Assembly: GCF_014196625.1 (NCBI RefSeq)
Contig: NZ_JACIDZ010000005.1
Span: forward strand, 186,001-250,000
DNA length: 64,000 nucleotides
Source: Martelella radicis
Lineage (GTDB): Bacteria; Pseudomonadota; Alphaproteobacteria; Rhizobiales; Rhizobiaceae
Direction of reading: 5' to 3'
The position numbers were made by a program, and so were the translations under genes. This document shows, in pieces, positions 52,513 through 62,235 of the stretch (positions are counted from its first letter, which is position 1; every line of letters starts with the position of its first letter). The notes under the pieces were generated by a model. That model was not told the DNA's origin. It ran no database searches and saw only the letters and a program-made list of their open reading frames with translations.

Positions 52513-53433
52513 TTGTTATTCAAGCGCGCGTCAAAAAAGCATCCGCAGACCGGTGATGGCGAGCCGCATGGCTGGCTGGGGCTCGCCTTCATTGCGCCGA
52601 GCATGGTGTTCATCATCGGCCTGTTCATCATACCGCTGGTGATGACGGTGTGGATGAGCTTCTTCCGCTGGCCGCTGCTCGGCCGCCGCAAGTTCATCGG
52701 CCTCGACAATTATGCCGAGCTTCTCGGCGATACCCAGCTCTGGCAGTCCTTCGGCTTCACCCTGCTTTATACGGTGCTGGTCACCACCGCGATCATGGCC
52801 GTTGCTCTGCCGCTGGCGCTGTTGGTCGACCGCCCGCTGCGCAGCGTCGGTTTCTTTCGCACCGTGTTCTTCATGCCGGTCGTCATCGGCTTCGGCGCGG
52901 CCTCGACACTGTGGCTCTGGCTGCTCAATCCCGACAGCGGCGTGTTCGCACGGCTTCTGACCGGGCTTGGCCTTTTCGATCACGCACCGCGCCCGCTTGA
53001 AAGCTTCTGGCCGGCGCTCGCGGTCATCATTCTCATGGTGGTCTGGAAAACCGCCGGCTTCACCATGGTCATCCTGCTGACCGGCCTGCAGAGCATTCCC
53101 AATGACGTGATCGAGGCCGCGCGGATCGATGGCGCCAGCCCCTTTAGCCGGTTTCGCCGGATCATCCTGCCGCTGATGCGCAATTCGGTGCTCTTGGCGC
53201 TGATCCTCAACGTCACCTCGTCGATGCTCGCCTTCGACCAGTTCTTCATCATCACCCAGGGCGGGCCGAACAACAGCACCATCTCGGCGGTGTTCACCAT
53301 CTATCTCGCGTCGTTCTCGTCCTATCGGCTTGGCTACGGTTCTGCCCTTTCCTTCGCCCTCTTGGTCGTGCTCGTCGCCATCAGCTCGATCCAGCTTTCA
53401 TTCATGCGCCAGCGGCCGGAGGACGGACGATGA
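52513..53433 (+). CDS. ABC sugar transporter permease, MalF type (arabinoside operon)
   Basis: A 306-residue permease. The only start ahead of the first span is TTG 52513 with AGGGA upstream. Spans include GLAFIAPSMVFIIGLFIIPLVM; EAA loop DVIEAARIDGASPFSRFRRIILPLM. It overlaps the next permease by four bases. Confidence 0.9.
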   Translation: MLFKRASKKHPQTGDGEPHGWLGLAFIAPSMVFIIGLFIIPLVMTVWMSFFRWPLLGRRKFIGLDNYAELLGDTQLWQSFGFTLLYTVLVTTAIMAVALPLALLVDRPLRSVGFFRTVFFMPVVIGFGAASTLWLWLLNPDSGVFARLLTGLGLFDHAPRPLESFWPALAVIILMVVWKTAGFTMVILLTGLQSIPNDVIEAARIDGASPFSRFRRIILPLMRNSVLLALILNVTSSMLAFDQFFIITQGGPNNSTISAVFTIYLASFSSYRLGYGSALSFALLVVLVAISSIQLSFMRQRPEDGR

Positions 53434-54302
53434 ACGTCAAAGACCTGTTCATGGAAGCCGACGAAGGCTACGGCGCCGTTGCCGGCCGTCTCCTCCTGCT
53501 GCTGGCGATGATCGTTCTGGCGGTGTTCTTCCTGATGCCGATCGTCTGGTCCTTCGCCAATTCGTTTAAACCCGCGGCCGAGGCGCTGGCCCATCCGGTG
53601 GCTCTGTTTTCAAAGGCGTTTTCGCTGGAAAACTACCGCCGCCTCGAACATGTCGGCGCCGGCTGGTATGTCTATGCCACCAATTCCGTGCTGATCGCGC
53701 TCGGCACCATCGCCTTCACCGTCGCCGTGGCGGTGCCTGCCGGATACGGCTTCTCCAAATTCCGCTTTCCCGGCCAGACGGCGATCTTCGTTCTCGTCAT
53801 GGCGACGATGATGATCCCGTTCCAGTCGATCCTGACGCCGCTGTTCCTGATCCTCAAATTCCTGCATCTGCAGAACAGCCTGCTCGGCCTGGTGCTGATC
53901 TACACCACGTTTCAGCTGCCGTTCTCGATCTTCATGATGCGCAACGCCTTCGACGCGATCCCGAAGGCACTGGTCGAGGCCGCGCGCATCGACGGCGCGT
54001 CGCAATGGACGCTGGTGCGGCGCATCCTGATGCCGCTGGCGCTGCCCGGTGTGGCCACCGTCGTCATGTTCGCCTTCCTCAATTCCTGGAACGAATTCCT
54101 GGCGGCGCTGATCTTTCTGTCGGACCAGAACAAGTTCACCCTGCCGATCATGCTGGTGAACGTCTCCTCCGGCATTTACGGCATCATCGACTGGGGCGCG
54201 CTCCAGGCCGGCATCTCGCTCACCATGATCCCCTGCATCCTGATGTTCCTCGCGCTGCAGCGCTACTATGTGCGCGGCCTGACCGCCGGGGCCGTCAAAT
54301 GA
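53430..54302 (+). CDS. ABC sugar transporter permease, MalG type (arabinoside operon)
   Basis: A 290-residue permease with EAA loop ALVEAARIDGASQWTLVRRILMPLALPG and the typical FAFLNSWNEFLAALIFL. The start ATG 53430 overlaps the MalF-type stop (ATGA). Confidence 0.92.
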   Translation: MNVKDLFMEADEGYGAVAGRLLLLLAMIVLAVFFLMPIVWSFANSFKPAAEALAHPVALFSKAFSLENYRRLEHVGAGWYVYATNSVLIALGTIAFTVAVAVPAGYGFSKFRFPGQTAIFVLVMATMMIPFQSILTPLFLILKFLHLQNSLLGLVLIYTTFQLPFSIFMMRNAFDAIPKALVEAARIDGASQWTLVRRILMPLALPGVATVVMFAFLNSWNEFLAALIFLSDQNKFTLPIMLVNVSSGIYGIIDWGALQAGISLTMIPCILMFLALQRYYVRGLTAGAVK

Positions 54303-54325
54303 CACAGTCTTCCCAAGGAGTATCC

Positions 54326-56269
54326 ATGTCATCGTCCGCGTCGAAAATGACGACCGGTGAACGCCTTCACCGCCACGAACGCTATGTCCCCGTCGACCAC
54401 ACCCGCGTCGCCTTCAATGCCGGGTTCTGGAAAAGCTGGCAGGAAACGGTCCGCGACGTCACCATTCCCACCCAGCACAAGCGACTGGAAGAGGAAGGCT
54501 TTCTCGAGGTTCTCGATTTCGACAACCCGCCCGGCCCGCTCGCCCGACCGATCCAGCCGAGCGGATTGTCGATGCAGCATTTCTTCGATTCCGATTTCGG
54601 CAAGTGGATCGAGGCGGCAAGCTACACTTTGAAAAACCATCCGAACCCGGATATCGAGGCAAAGATCGACGCCATCGTCGAAAAGCTCGAACACGGGCAG
54701 ATGGAAGACGGCTATCTCAACAGCTGGTTCATCCGCCGCGAGCCGGAAAAGCGCTGGACCAATCTGCGCGACCTGCATGAGATGTATTCGATGGGCCATC
54801 TCATCGAAGGCGCCGTCGCCTATTTTGAAGCCACCGGCAAGCGCCGCTTTCTCGACGTGATGATCCGCGCTGTCGATCATATCATCGACACGTTCGGCCC
54901 CGAACCCGGCAAGCTCAGGGGCTATGACGCGCATGAGGAAATCGAGCTGGCGCTGGTCAAGCTCTATCGGGTGACCGGTGATCCTCGCCATTTGAAGCTC
55001 TCCACCTATTTCGTCGACGAGCGCGGACAGATGCCCTCCTATTTTGACGATGAGGCCCGCCGGCGCGGCGAGGACCCGGCCGATTATGTCTACGAGACCT
55101 ATGCCTATAGCCAGGCCCACAAGCCGGTGCGCGAGCAAAACGAGGTCGTCGGCCATGCCGTGCGCGCCATGTATCTGCTCTCGGCGATGACCGATCTGGC
55201 CTTTGAAAACGACGATCCGAGCCTGAAGGATGCCGCCGACCGGCTGTTTGCCAATCTCACCGGCCGCCAGCTTTATGTCACCGGCGGCCTCGGCCCGTCG
55301 GCGGCAAACGAAGGCTTCACCCGCGCCTTCGACCTGCCCAACGAAACCGCCTATGCCGAAACCTGCGCGGCGGTTGCGCTCGGCTTCTGGTGTTCGCGCC
55401 TGGCCGAAACCGACCTCGACGGCAAATATACCGATCAGCTTGAAACCGTGCTGTTCAACGGCGCGCTTTCCGGCATCGCCCGCGATGGCGAGCATTATTT
55501 CTACGAGAATGTTCTGGAAAGTCACGGCCAGAACCGGCGCTGGAAATGGCACTACTGCCCCTGCTGCCCGACCAATATCGCCCGCTTCATCACCTCGCTC
55601 GGACAGTATTTCTACACCACCAAGGGCAATGAAATTGCGGTGCATCTTTATGGCGCCAATGCCGCCGAATTCGATCTTGACGGAACATTCGTGCGGCTCA
55701 GGCAGGAGACGGCCTATCCCTGGGAGGGCGATATCCGTATGACGCTCGGCCTGTTCCAGCCGACGGACCTCACCTTGAAACTGCGCATCCCCGGCTGGTG
55801 CCGACGGGTGCGGGCGACACTCAACGGACGCGACGTACCGCTTGTTGCCGTGAAAGGCTACGTCACGGTGAGCGACACCTTCGAAGATGGCGACGAACTG
55901 CGCCTCAGCTTCGACATGCCGGTGGAACGGCTCTATGCCCATCCGGCCGTTGGCGAGGATGCCGGGCGCGTCGCCTTCCGCCGCGGCCCGGTGGTCTACT
56001 GCGTCGAGGAAACCGATATCGGCATCGAGCCGCAGCGCCTGCGCATTGCCCCCGATGCCAGCCTGGAAGCCCGCTATGACGCCGATCTTCTTGGCGGGGC
56101 CGTGGTGCTGGAGGGCGAAGGCTTCGAAGCCGCCACGGACGGTTTTGACGGCGGGCTTTACCGAACTTCGCCGCCTGCCCTGAAACCCCGGCCGTTCCGC
56201 GCCATTCCCTATCACCTTTGGGCCAATCGCGAAGCCGGCGCGATGCAGGTCTGGCTGACGGAAAAGTAG
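54326..56269 (+). CDS. GH127 family glycoside hydrolase, probable beta-L-arabinofuranosidase
   Basis: A 647-residue enzyme. ATG 54326 is chosen for AAGGAG five bases upstream; an ATG at 54299 overlaps the permease stop and has no site. There is no signal peptide, so it acts in the cytoplasm. The alpha/alpha-barrel catalytic domain holds every position known for HypBA1 of Bifidobacterium longum: Glu 329 (NEGF, acid/base), Glu 345 and Cys 347 (AYAETCAA, zinc ligands), and the pair Cys 413-Cys 414 (CCPTNIAR; nucleophile and ligand). The 16-residue spacing between the two Glu is the same as in HypBA1 (322/338). Beta-sandwich domains follow from about 450. It removes terminal beta-L-arabinofuranose, as in hydroxyproline-linked arabinans of plant cell-wall proteins. 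It sits inside the importer operon. Confidence 0.9.
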   Translation: MSSSASKMTTGERLHRHERYVPVDHTRVAFNAGFWKSWQETVRDVTIPTQHKRLEEEGFLEVLDFDNPPGPLARPIQPSGLSMQHFFDSDFGKWIEAASYTLKNHPNPDIEAKIDAIVEKLEHGQMEDGYLNSWFIRREPEKRWTNLRDLHEMYSMGHLIEGAVAYFEATGKRRFLDVMIRAVDHIIDTFGPEPGKLRGYDAHEEIELALVKLYRVTGDPRHLKLSTYFVDERGQMPSYFDDEARRRGEDPADYVYETYAYSQAHKPVREQNEVVGHAVRAMYLLSAMTDLAFENDDPSLKDAADRLFANLTGRQLYVTGGLGPSAANEGFTRAFDLPNETAYAETCAAVALGFWCSRLAETDLDGKYTDQLETVLFNGALSGIARDGEHYFYENVLESHGQNRRWKWHYCPCCPTNIARFITSLGQYFYTTKGNEIAVHLYGANAAEFDLDGTFVRLRQETAYPWEGDIRMTLGLFQPTDLTLKLRIPGWCRRVRATLNGRDVPLVAVKGYVTVSDTFEDGDELRLSFDMPVERLYAHPAVGEDAGRVAFRRGPVVYCVEETDIGIEPQRLRIAPDASLEARYDADLLGGAVVLEGEGFEAATDGFDGGLYRTSPPALKPRPFRAIPYHLWANREAGAMQVWLTEK

Positions 56270-56278
56270 GAGACGGAC

Positions 56279-57379
56279 ATGGCACGACTGACACTGAAGA
56301 ATGTGGTCAAATCCTACGGCATCTACGAGGCCGTCAGGGGCATCAATCTCGATATCGAGGACAATGAATTCGTCGTTTTCGTCGGCCCATCGGGCTGCGG
56401 AAAATCGACGACGCTCAGAATGATCGCCGGGCTGGAACATATTTCCGGCGGCGAGATTATCATCGGCGACGATGTCGTCAATCGTCTGGCGCCGGGCAAG
56501 CGCGATATCGCCATGGTGTTCCAGAACTACGCGCTCTACCCGCATATGAGCGTGCGCGAAAATATCGCCTTCTGCCTCGAACAGCAGCGCCTGCCGAAGG
56601 CCGAGATCGAAAAACGCATCACCGAGGCGACCAATACGCTGCGGATTTCGGAACTGCTGGAGCGCCGCCCCGGCGAACTTTCCGGCGGCCAGCGCCAGCG
56701 CGTCGCCATGGGCCGCGCCATCGTGCGCGATCCGAAAGTCTTCCTGTTCGACGAGCCGCTCTCCAATCTCGACGCCAAGCTCAGGGTCAGCATGCGCACG
56801 GAGATCAAGCGGCTGCACCAGTTGCTGCCGACGACGACGGTCTATGTCACCCACGATCAGGTCGAGGCAATGACCATGGCCGACCGCGTGGTGGTGATGA
56901 ACCAGGGTCTCGTCGAACAAATGGGCGAACCGCAGGAGCTTTACTCAAGGCCGGTCAGCAAGTTTGTCGCCGGCTTCATCGGTTCGCCGTCGATGAACTT
57001 CCTGCCCGTCACGCTTGAGGCGGAAGGCGAGGCGCTTTTCCTGCTTTTTGCGGATGGCACCCGCATGGAAATCCCGGCCGAAAAGGCAGCGCAGTTCCGT
57101 CCTCATGCCGGTCGCGGCGCCACCTTCGGCATCCGTCCGGAGGCGATCACGCTCAGGCAGGAGCGCGACGGCTTCGTCCCCTTCGATGCGGCAATCGATC
57201 TGGTCGAGCCACTGGGCGCGACCACCATGGCCTATTTCAGCATTGCCGGTGAGGAAATCTGCGCCAGCGTCGAGCCCGAGGAAAACCTGCGGGCCGGCAC
57301 CACCGTGCCGTTATCCTTCAACCTCAACCGGATGCACCTGTTCGACCTGGAAACCGAACAGTCGCTGGCCGTTCACTGA
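56279..57379 (+). CDS. ABC sugar transporter ATPase, UgpC/MsmK type (arabinoside operon)
   Basis: A 366-residue ATPase, nine bases after the GH127 stop. Walker A GPSGCGKST, FQNYALYPHMSV, LSGGQRQRVAMG, VFLFDEPLSNLD, THDQVEAM, then a TOBE regulatory domain (about 245-360, FGIRPEAITL). It completes the importer and is convergent with the ALDH gene. Confidence 0.93.
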   Translation: MARLTLKNVVKSYGIYEAVRGINLDIEDNEFVVFVGPSGCGKSTTLRMIAGLEHISGGEIIIGDDVVNRLAPGKRDIAMVFQNYALYPHMSVRENIAFCLEQQRLPKAEIEKRITEATNTLRISELLERRPGELSGGQRQRVAMGRAIVRDPKVFLFDEPLSNLDAKLRVSMRTEIKRLHQLLPTTTVYVTHDQVEAMTMADRVVVMNQGLVEQMGEPQELYSRPVSKFVAGFIGSPSMNFLPVTLEAEGEALFLLFADGTRMEIPAEKAAQFRPHAGRGATFGIRPEAITLRQERDGFVPFDAAIDLVEPLGATTMAYFSIAGEEICASVEPEENLRAGTTVPLSFNLNRMHLFDLETEQSLAVH

Positions 57380-57435
57380 ACCGGGCCGCCACCATGTGAC
57401 GGGCCGGGCGGCAACGCGACGCGGCTCCCTGGCCC

Positions 57436-58965
57436 TCAGCCTTGCCCGCGCAGGGCCTTCGGAAGCAGGTCTGCCGGCATATCCTGATAGGAAACCGGAC
57501 GCAGGAAGCGATCAATCGCGAGTGTCCCGACTGAGGTTGAACGGGCGTCGGAGGTTGCCGGGTACGGCCCGCCATGAACCATGGCCGGAGACACCTCGAC
57601 ACCGGTGCCAAACCCGTTGACCAGCAGGCGGCCGGCCAGCATTTCCAGTTTCGGCATCAGTTTTCCAGCTGCCGGGTAGTCGCCCGCAGCAATATGGAGC
57701 GCGATGGTCAATTGCCCTTCGAGACCGTCGATCACGGTCTCCAGTTCCTCCGGATCGCGGCATCTGACGATCAGGCCAGCACTGCCAAAGACTTCGTCAT
57801 GCAGGCTCTTGTCGTTGAGGAAGGAAGCAGCCGTTGTTTCGAAAAGGGCGGCCTGTCCGTGAAAATCGTCGCCCTGCTGTCCTTCGGCCAACCGGGTCAC
57901 GGCGCCGTTGCCAACAAGCCGGGCCACGCCGTCACGATAAGCCTTGCTGATGCCGGGGGTCAGCATGGTCTGGGCCGGAACATCTTTCAGAGCCTCGACG
58001 GCACCGGCCTTGAAGGCTTCGAGACCCTCGCTTTCAACGGCGAGGATCAGGCCGGGATTGGTGCAGAACTGACCGGCGCCCAGCGTCAGGGACGCCGCGA
58101 AAGCCGTGCCGATCTCGCGGCCACGCGCCTTCAACGCTTCGGGGAACAGAAGGACCGGGTTGATTGCGCTCATTTCGGCATAAACCGGGATCGGTACGTC
58201 GCGTTTCGCCGCAATATCGATCAGCGCGAGGCCGCCCCGGCGCGAACCGGTGAAGCCGACGGCGCGGATAAGGGGGTGGGCAACCAGAGCACCGCCGATG
58301 TCATAGCCGGTATCATGCAGCATCGAGAACGTACCCTCCGGCATGCCGCAATCGATGACGGCCTGCTGCACGGCACGGGCCACCAGTTCCGATGTGCCAA
58401 GATGGGCCGGATGGGCCTTGACCACGACCGGACATCCGGCCGCAAGTGCGGAGGCGGTATCACCGCCGGCCACAGAAAACGCCAAAGGAAAATTCGACGC
58501 GCCGAAGACAGCAACCGGGCCAAGCCCGAGCTTGCGCAGCCTGAGATCGGGCTTGGGCGGCGTGCGCGTCGCATCGGCGGGATCGAAACGCAGATCCTGA
58601 AACGCGCCTTCCCGCACAACGCCGGCAAACAAACGCAGCTGGTTAACGGTGCGCATGCGTTCGCCCTCCAGACGCGCGCGCGGCAGGCCGCTTTCGGCCA
58701 TCGCCCGCTCGATCAGCAGGTCTCCGATGGACAGGATATTTTCGGCCGCCTTTTCCAGAAATGCGGCTCGGTCTTCCAGCGCTGTCTCGCGGTAGACCGG
58801 AAACGCCTGCCATGCCAGATTCACCGCCTCCTCGAGATCGGCTGCGCTCGCACCGCCAAAGACACCATCCAATGCCTTCCCGGTGGCGGCTTCCAGTGCC
58901 GTCAGCGTGCCATTCTCGCCCCTGCGTGTCTTATTGCCGATCAGCAATTCGCCGGTGATTGTCAT
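57436..58965 (-). CDS. Aldehyde dehydrogenase, probable 2-oxoglutarate-semialdehyde dehydrogenase
   Basis: A 509-residue ALDH. ATG 58965 with GAGGAT upstream is preferred; the frame upstream to 59085 is not needed. Unlike common ALDHs it belongs to the branch with [38 protein letters not shown], catalytic Glu in [14 protein letters not shown] and catalytic Cys in [11 protein letters not shown]. This is the branch of NADP+-dependent 2-oxoglutarate-semialdehyde dehydrogenase (hydroxyproline-inducible type III). It would give 2-oxoglutarate, the last step of hydroxyproline degradation. It lies downstream of the peptidase gene on the same strand. Confidence 0.88.
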   Translation of the reverse strand: MTITGELLIGNKTRRGENGTLTALEAATGKALDGVFGGASAADLEEAVNLAWQAFPVYRETALEDRAAFLEKAAENILSIGDLLIERAMAESGLPRARLEGERMRTVNQLRLFAGVVREGAFQDLRFDPADATRTPPKPDLRLRKLGLGPVAVFGASNFPLAFSVAGGDTASALAAGCPVVVKAHPAHLGTSELVARAVQQAVIDCGMPEGTFSMLHDTGYDIGGALVAHPLIRAVGFTGSRRGGLALIDIAAKRDVPIPVYAEMSAINPVLLFPEALKARGREIGTAFAASLTLGAGQFCTNPGLILAVESEGLEAFKAGAVEALKDVPAQTMLTPGISKAYRDGVARLVGNGAVTRLAEGQQGDDFHGQAALFETTAASFLNDKSLHDEVFGSAGLIVRCRDPEELETVIDGLEGQLTIALHIAAGDYPAAGKLMPKLEMLAGRLLVNGFGTGVEVSPAMVHGGPYPATSDARSTSVGTLAIDRFLRPVSYQDMPADLLPKALRGQG

Positions 58966-59081
58966 TGGTGAATCCTCAGTCTGGTGTTCAGTTCGATCGT
59001 GTTTCAAGCGCAGCAGGACATAGCTGCCGTCTTCGATGATGTCGGCAGGAGGCCGGTCTCTCGGCGGTGCGTGCGAAAGCG

Positions 59082-60224
59082 TCACGCAAAGGGTTCAGTC
59101 GGGCTTTTGCCGGGCTGCGTGAACCAGATCGGCCCACTGTCGCCCATGTGAATGATGTCTTCGAGACGCACGCCGAAGGCATCAGGCACCACAATCATCG
59201 GCTCGTTGGAAAAGCACATGCCGGGGACAAGCGGCGTGGTGTTGCCGCGCACGATAAACGGCGCTTCGTGGATATCCATGCCGAGCCCGTGGCCTGCCCT
59301 GTGCGGCAGGCCGGGCAGCTTATAGTCGGGTCCAAGGCCATGGGCGGCGATTATGCGGCGGGCGGCATCGTCGAGGGTTTCCGCCGTAACGCCCGGTTTT
59401 GCAGCATCGAACACCGCCTGCTGTGCCTCCCGCTCGATCGCCCATATCCGCGCGAACTCAGCCGAGGGCTCGCTTTTGACGTAGGTGCGCGTCATGTCCG
59501 ACTGATAGCCGCCGACAATCGTGCCGGTATCGACCAGGATGATATCGCCCTCGGCATAGGTCTGGTCGTAATCGACGCCATGCGGCAGCGACGTCGCTGC
59601 ACCGAAAGAGCAGATCGCAAACGTGCTGCCCGAACCGCAGAGCGCACGATGGGTCTCCTCGATAAAGCGCACGACCTCCGAAGCGCGGATCCCTGGTTCG
59701 ATCAGCGCATGAACCCGGCGATGCACCTCCAGCGTCGCGTCCATCGCATACTGCATCAGCGCGATCTCGGCCGGCGATTTCACCGCCCTGAGCGCCGAGA
59801 TCATCGGCCCGCCATCGGTGAGCCGCTCCGGCGCGATCTGCCGTGCCAGGGCCGAATAGACGAAAAAGGGTAGCGCATCATCAAGCGCCAGTGTCTGTTG
59901 GCGGCCGAGAAGCCTTGCCACGAGCGCTGCGGCATTTTCATGCTCTTCCCATGCGGCGATATCGCCTTCGATCCGTTCGAGCGTTTCGATTTTCGAGACC
60001 TCGAAGGCCGGGGCGATATAGGTCAGGCGATCGGCAGTAATCAGGGCGCCGACCAGGCGTTCGCTGGGATGCCAGACGAGCCCGGTAAAATAGGTGAGGC
60101 TTGTGGTCGGCCCCACAAGCACGGCATCCGTGCCAGCCGCCTCCATGGCCGCGCGCAGACGTGAGATGCGGCCCTTGCGCTCTTCTTCGCCGATCGGTGC
60201 TGGACGATTGCTGGCGGTTGTCAC
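59082..60224 (-). CDS. M24 metallopeptidase (Xaa-Pro dipeptidase/aminopeptidase type)
   Basis: A 380-residue protein. GTG 60224 is chosen for GGAG eight bases upstream; an ATG at 60269 lacks a site. The N-terminal creatinase-like domain (about 10-140) precedes the pita-bread domain with the five metal ligands: Asp in VDTGTIV, Asp in YQSDMTRTY, His in [13 protein letters not shown], Glu in FSNEPMIVV and Glu in RLEDIIHMG. Members cut bonds before (hydroxy)proline or hydrolyse creatine-like amides. Between a peptide importer and hydroxyproline enzymes, release of hydroxyproline from small peptides is the natural reading. No signal peptide, so it is cytoplasmic. Confidence 0.88.
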   Translation of the reverse strand: MTTASNRPAPIGEEERKGRISRLRAAMEAAGTDAVLVGPTTSLTYFTGLVWHPSERLVGALITADRLTYIAPAFEVSKIETLERIEGDIAAWEEHENAAALVARLLGRQQTLALDDALPFFVYSALARQIAPERLTDGGPMISALRAVKSPAEIALMQYAMDATLEVHRRVHALIEPGIRASEVVRFIEETHRALCGSGSTFAICSFGAATSLPHGVDYDQTYAEGDIILVDTGTIVGGYQSDMTRTYVKSEPSAEFARIWAIEREAQQAVFDAAKPGVTAETLDDAARRIIAAHGLGPDYKLPGLPHRAGHGLGMDIHEAPFIVRGNTTPLVPGMCFSNEPMIVVPDAFGVRLEDIIHMGDSGPIWFTQPGKSPTEPFA

Positions 60225-60291
60225 AGCGATTTCTCCACTTTCATTCGGGCACGAGCCGGGATTGCTCATTCATCAAATCGGCCCTACCATA

Positions 60292-60324
60292 TTTGTCGTC
60301 AGTTTGTCGACATTATCATTGACA
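60292..60324. promoter_or_regulatory. Operator-like repeats TTTGTCG (site 3) and promoter between M24 and peptide importer
   Basis: TTTGTCG occurs at 60292-60298 and 60303-60309, 11 bp apart. The second forms TTGTCGACAT (60304-60313), one base from the perfect palindrome of sites 1 and 2. TTGACA at 60319-60324 is a good -35 for the plus-strand importer. The 175-base divergent region so serves both the peptidase/ALDH and importer units. Confidence 0.55.
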
Positions 60325-60399
60325 AGCATTGCTCAATCGCAAAAATTGCTTGGGAACCGATGGGCATGACCATGCCGTGACAAAAAAGGGAACACTGCC

Positions 60400-62142
60400 A
60401 TGACTGCATTCAACGGAAGAAAACTGCTGAGGCTCGCCATCTCAGTGCTTGCCGCCTCCACAGCCACGGCGGCACTTGCAGCATCACCTCAGACCGGCGG
60501 AACGCTGAAGATCGTCGGAACCGCCGATATCGATCATTTCGATCCGACCTCGGCGGCTCTCGTCACTTCGAACAACTTCCTGCGTGCTGTCAGCCGTCAG
60601 CTGATCAGCTATGAGGCTTCGACCGATGACGATGCCAGGCTTCAGCCGAAAGGCGATCTGGTGACGGAGGTGCCCCAGCCGACCAATGACGGCCTGACCT
60701 ACACCTTCACCCTGCGCGATGGTGTTGCCTGGGATGCGCCGGACGGCCCGCGCCCGATGGTCGCCGCCGATTTCGAACGCGGCATGAAGCGCATGTGCAA
60801 CCCCTCTCTCGGCTCGGCGGCTCTGACCTACTATGTCGACCTGATCGAGGGCATGCGCAGTTTCTGCGATGGTTTCGCCGAGATCGAACCGACCGCTGCG
60901 GCAATGAAGGACTATATCGAAAACAACGATATCGCTGGCATCGAAACGCCGGATGACAAGACCATCGTCATCAACCTCACCGAAACGGCGGGCGACTTCA
61001 TCTACATGCTGTCACTGCCGACCTCAGCACCGGCGCCGGTCGAAGTGCTCGACTATATGCCCGATGGCCCGGACTACCGCGACAACTTCATTGCCTCCGG
61101 CCCCTATACCGTCGAAAGCTATGTGCCCGACAGCACGATCAAGCTGGTGCGCAACCCGGCATGGACCACTGAATCCGACCCGCTGCGCGGTGGCTATGTC
61201 GATAATATCGACATCACCTTCGGCATTCAGCCGGATGCGGCCATCCAGCAGCTTCAGGCCGGCGACGCCGACATGACCTACGACATCATCATTCCGCCGG
61301 CGATTTTGCAGATGCTGACGGCGACAGGTGATGACATGCTCCTCACCATGTCGGTTGGTCGCACAGCCTTCCTCTGGTTCAACACGATGACGGACAATAA
61401 TGACGGCGCGCTGCGCGACCTGCGTATTCGCCAGGCGGTGCAATATGCCATCGACAAGGCCGCCATCGTGCAGCAGATGGGCGGGCCGATGGTCGCCGCC
61501 CCCCAGAACGGCATTTTCGGTCCCGGCGTTCTCGGCTTCCATGAATTCGACCTCTATCCCAGCGAGGGGTCGGCCGGCGATCCCGAGAAGGCCAAGGCGC
61601 TGCTTGCCGAAGCCGGATATCCCGATGGCATCACGCTGAAAATGCCGTTCCGCAACCAGAATGCCGAACCGGCGATTGCACAGACCATTCAGGCCAGCCT
61701 GAAAAAGGCCGGCATCGAGTTGGAACTGACGCCGGTTGCGCCGTCGGACTATTATTCGAAGTTCATGACCAACCAGGAAAACACCAAGGCGGGGCTGTGG
61801 GATATCGCGCCGGTGGGCTGGTCGCCGGACTGGGTTGGCGGGGCCGCCCGCTCTGTGTTCCAGCCGCAGTTCACCTATAACGGCACGCATCAAACCTATA
61901 ACTATGTCGACTACAACAATCCGGAGGCCAACGAGATCGCCAAGCAGGCCATCAACGCGACAACGCCGGAGCAGGCTTCCAAGCTTTGGGGCCAGGTCGA
62001 CGAACTGGTGATGAAGGACTCGCCGGTCGCACCCTACACGACCGAAAACGTGATCCTCTACCACGGTGAAGCGGTCGAGAATTTCCAGCCCTATGCGCTT
62101 GGCGCCCAGGGCGACTGGACCAATGTCTGGCTGAGCCGCTGA
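60400..62142 (+). CDS. ABC transporter substrate-binding protein, family 5 (peptide type)
   Basis: A 580-residue periplasmic protein with AAGGGAA before ATG 60400 and a signal peptide (KLLRLAISVLAASTATAALA, cut near ASPQ). SBP_bac_5 features: GGTLKIVGTADIDHFDPTSA, YTFTLRDGVAWD, IASGPYTVESYVPDSTIKLVRNPAW (in part) and IRQAVQYAIDKAAIV. It is longer than the 16159 homologue by about 80 residues. It heads the peptide importer whose ATPase follows; the context suggests hydroxyproline-containing peptides. Confidence 0.92.
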   Translation: MTAFNGRKLLRLAISVLAASTATAALAASPQTGGTLKIVGTADIDHFDPTSAALVTSNNFLRAVSRQLISYEASTDDDARLQPKGDLVTEVPQPTNDGLTYTFTLRDGVAWDAPDGPRPMVAADFERGMKRMCNPSLGSAALTYYVDLIEGMRSFCDGFAEIEPTAAAMKDYIENNDIAGIETPDDKTIVINLTETAGDFIYMLSLPTSAPAPVEVLDYMPDGPDYRDNFIASGPYTVESYVPDSTIKLVRNPAWTTESDPLRGGYVDNIDITFGIQPDAAIQQLQAGDADMTYDIIIPPAILQMLTATGDDMLLTMSVGRTAFLWFNTMTDNNDGALRDLRIRQAVQYAIDKAAIVQQMGGPMVAAPQNGIFGPGVLGFHEFDLYPSEGSAGDPEKAKALLAEAGYPDGITLKMPFRNQNAEPAIAQTIQASLKKAGIELELTPVAPSDYYSKFMTNQENTKAGLWDIAPVGWSPDWVGGAARSVFQPQFTYNGTHQTYNYVDYNNPEANEIAKQAINATTPEQASKLWGQVDELVMKDSPVAPYTTENVILYHGEAVENFQPYALGAQGDWTNVWLSR

Positions 62143-62235
62143 TGATCGCAGCGGCTGCCCATTGCAGCTGCCACATGCAGACCAAGGCGGGCGGGGCCTC
62201 CCCGCCTGCCACCGTTCTGTCCTGGAGGCAATTTT

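Noticed and set aside
54329-56920. An 863-codon open frame on the minus strand
   Set aside because: It lies antisense to the GH127 gene and the start of the ATPase gene, both with clear families, ribosome sites and operon overlaps. The minus-strand product has no recognisable motif; long antisense frames are common in GC-rich codon-biased DNA.
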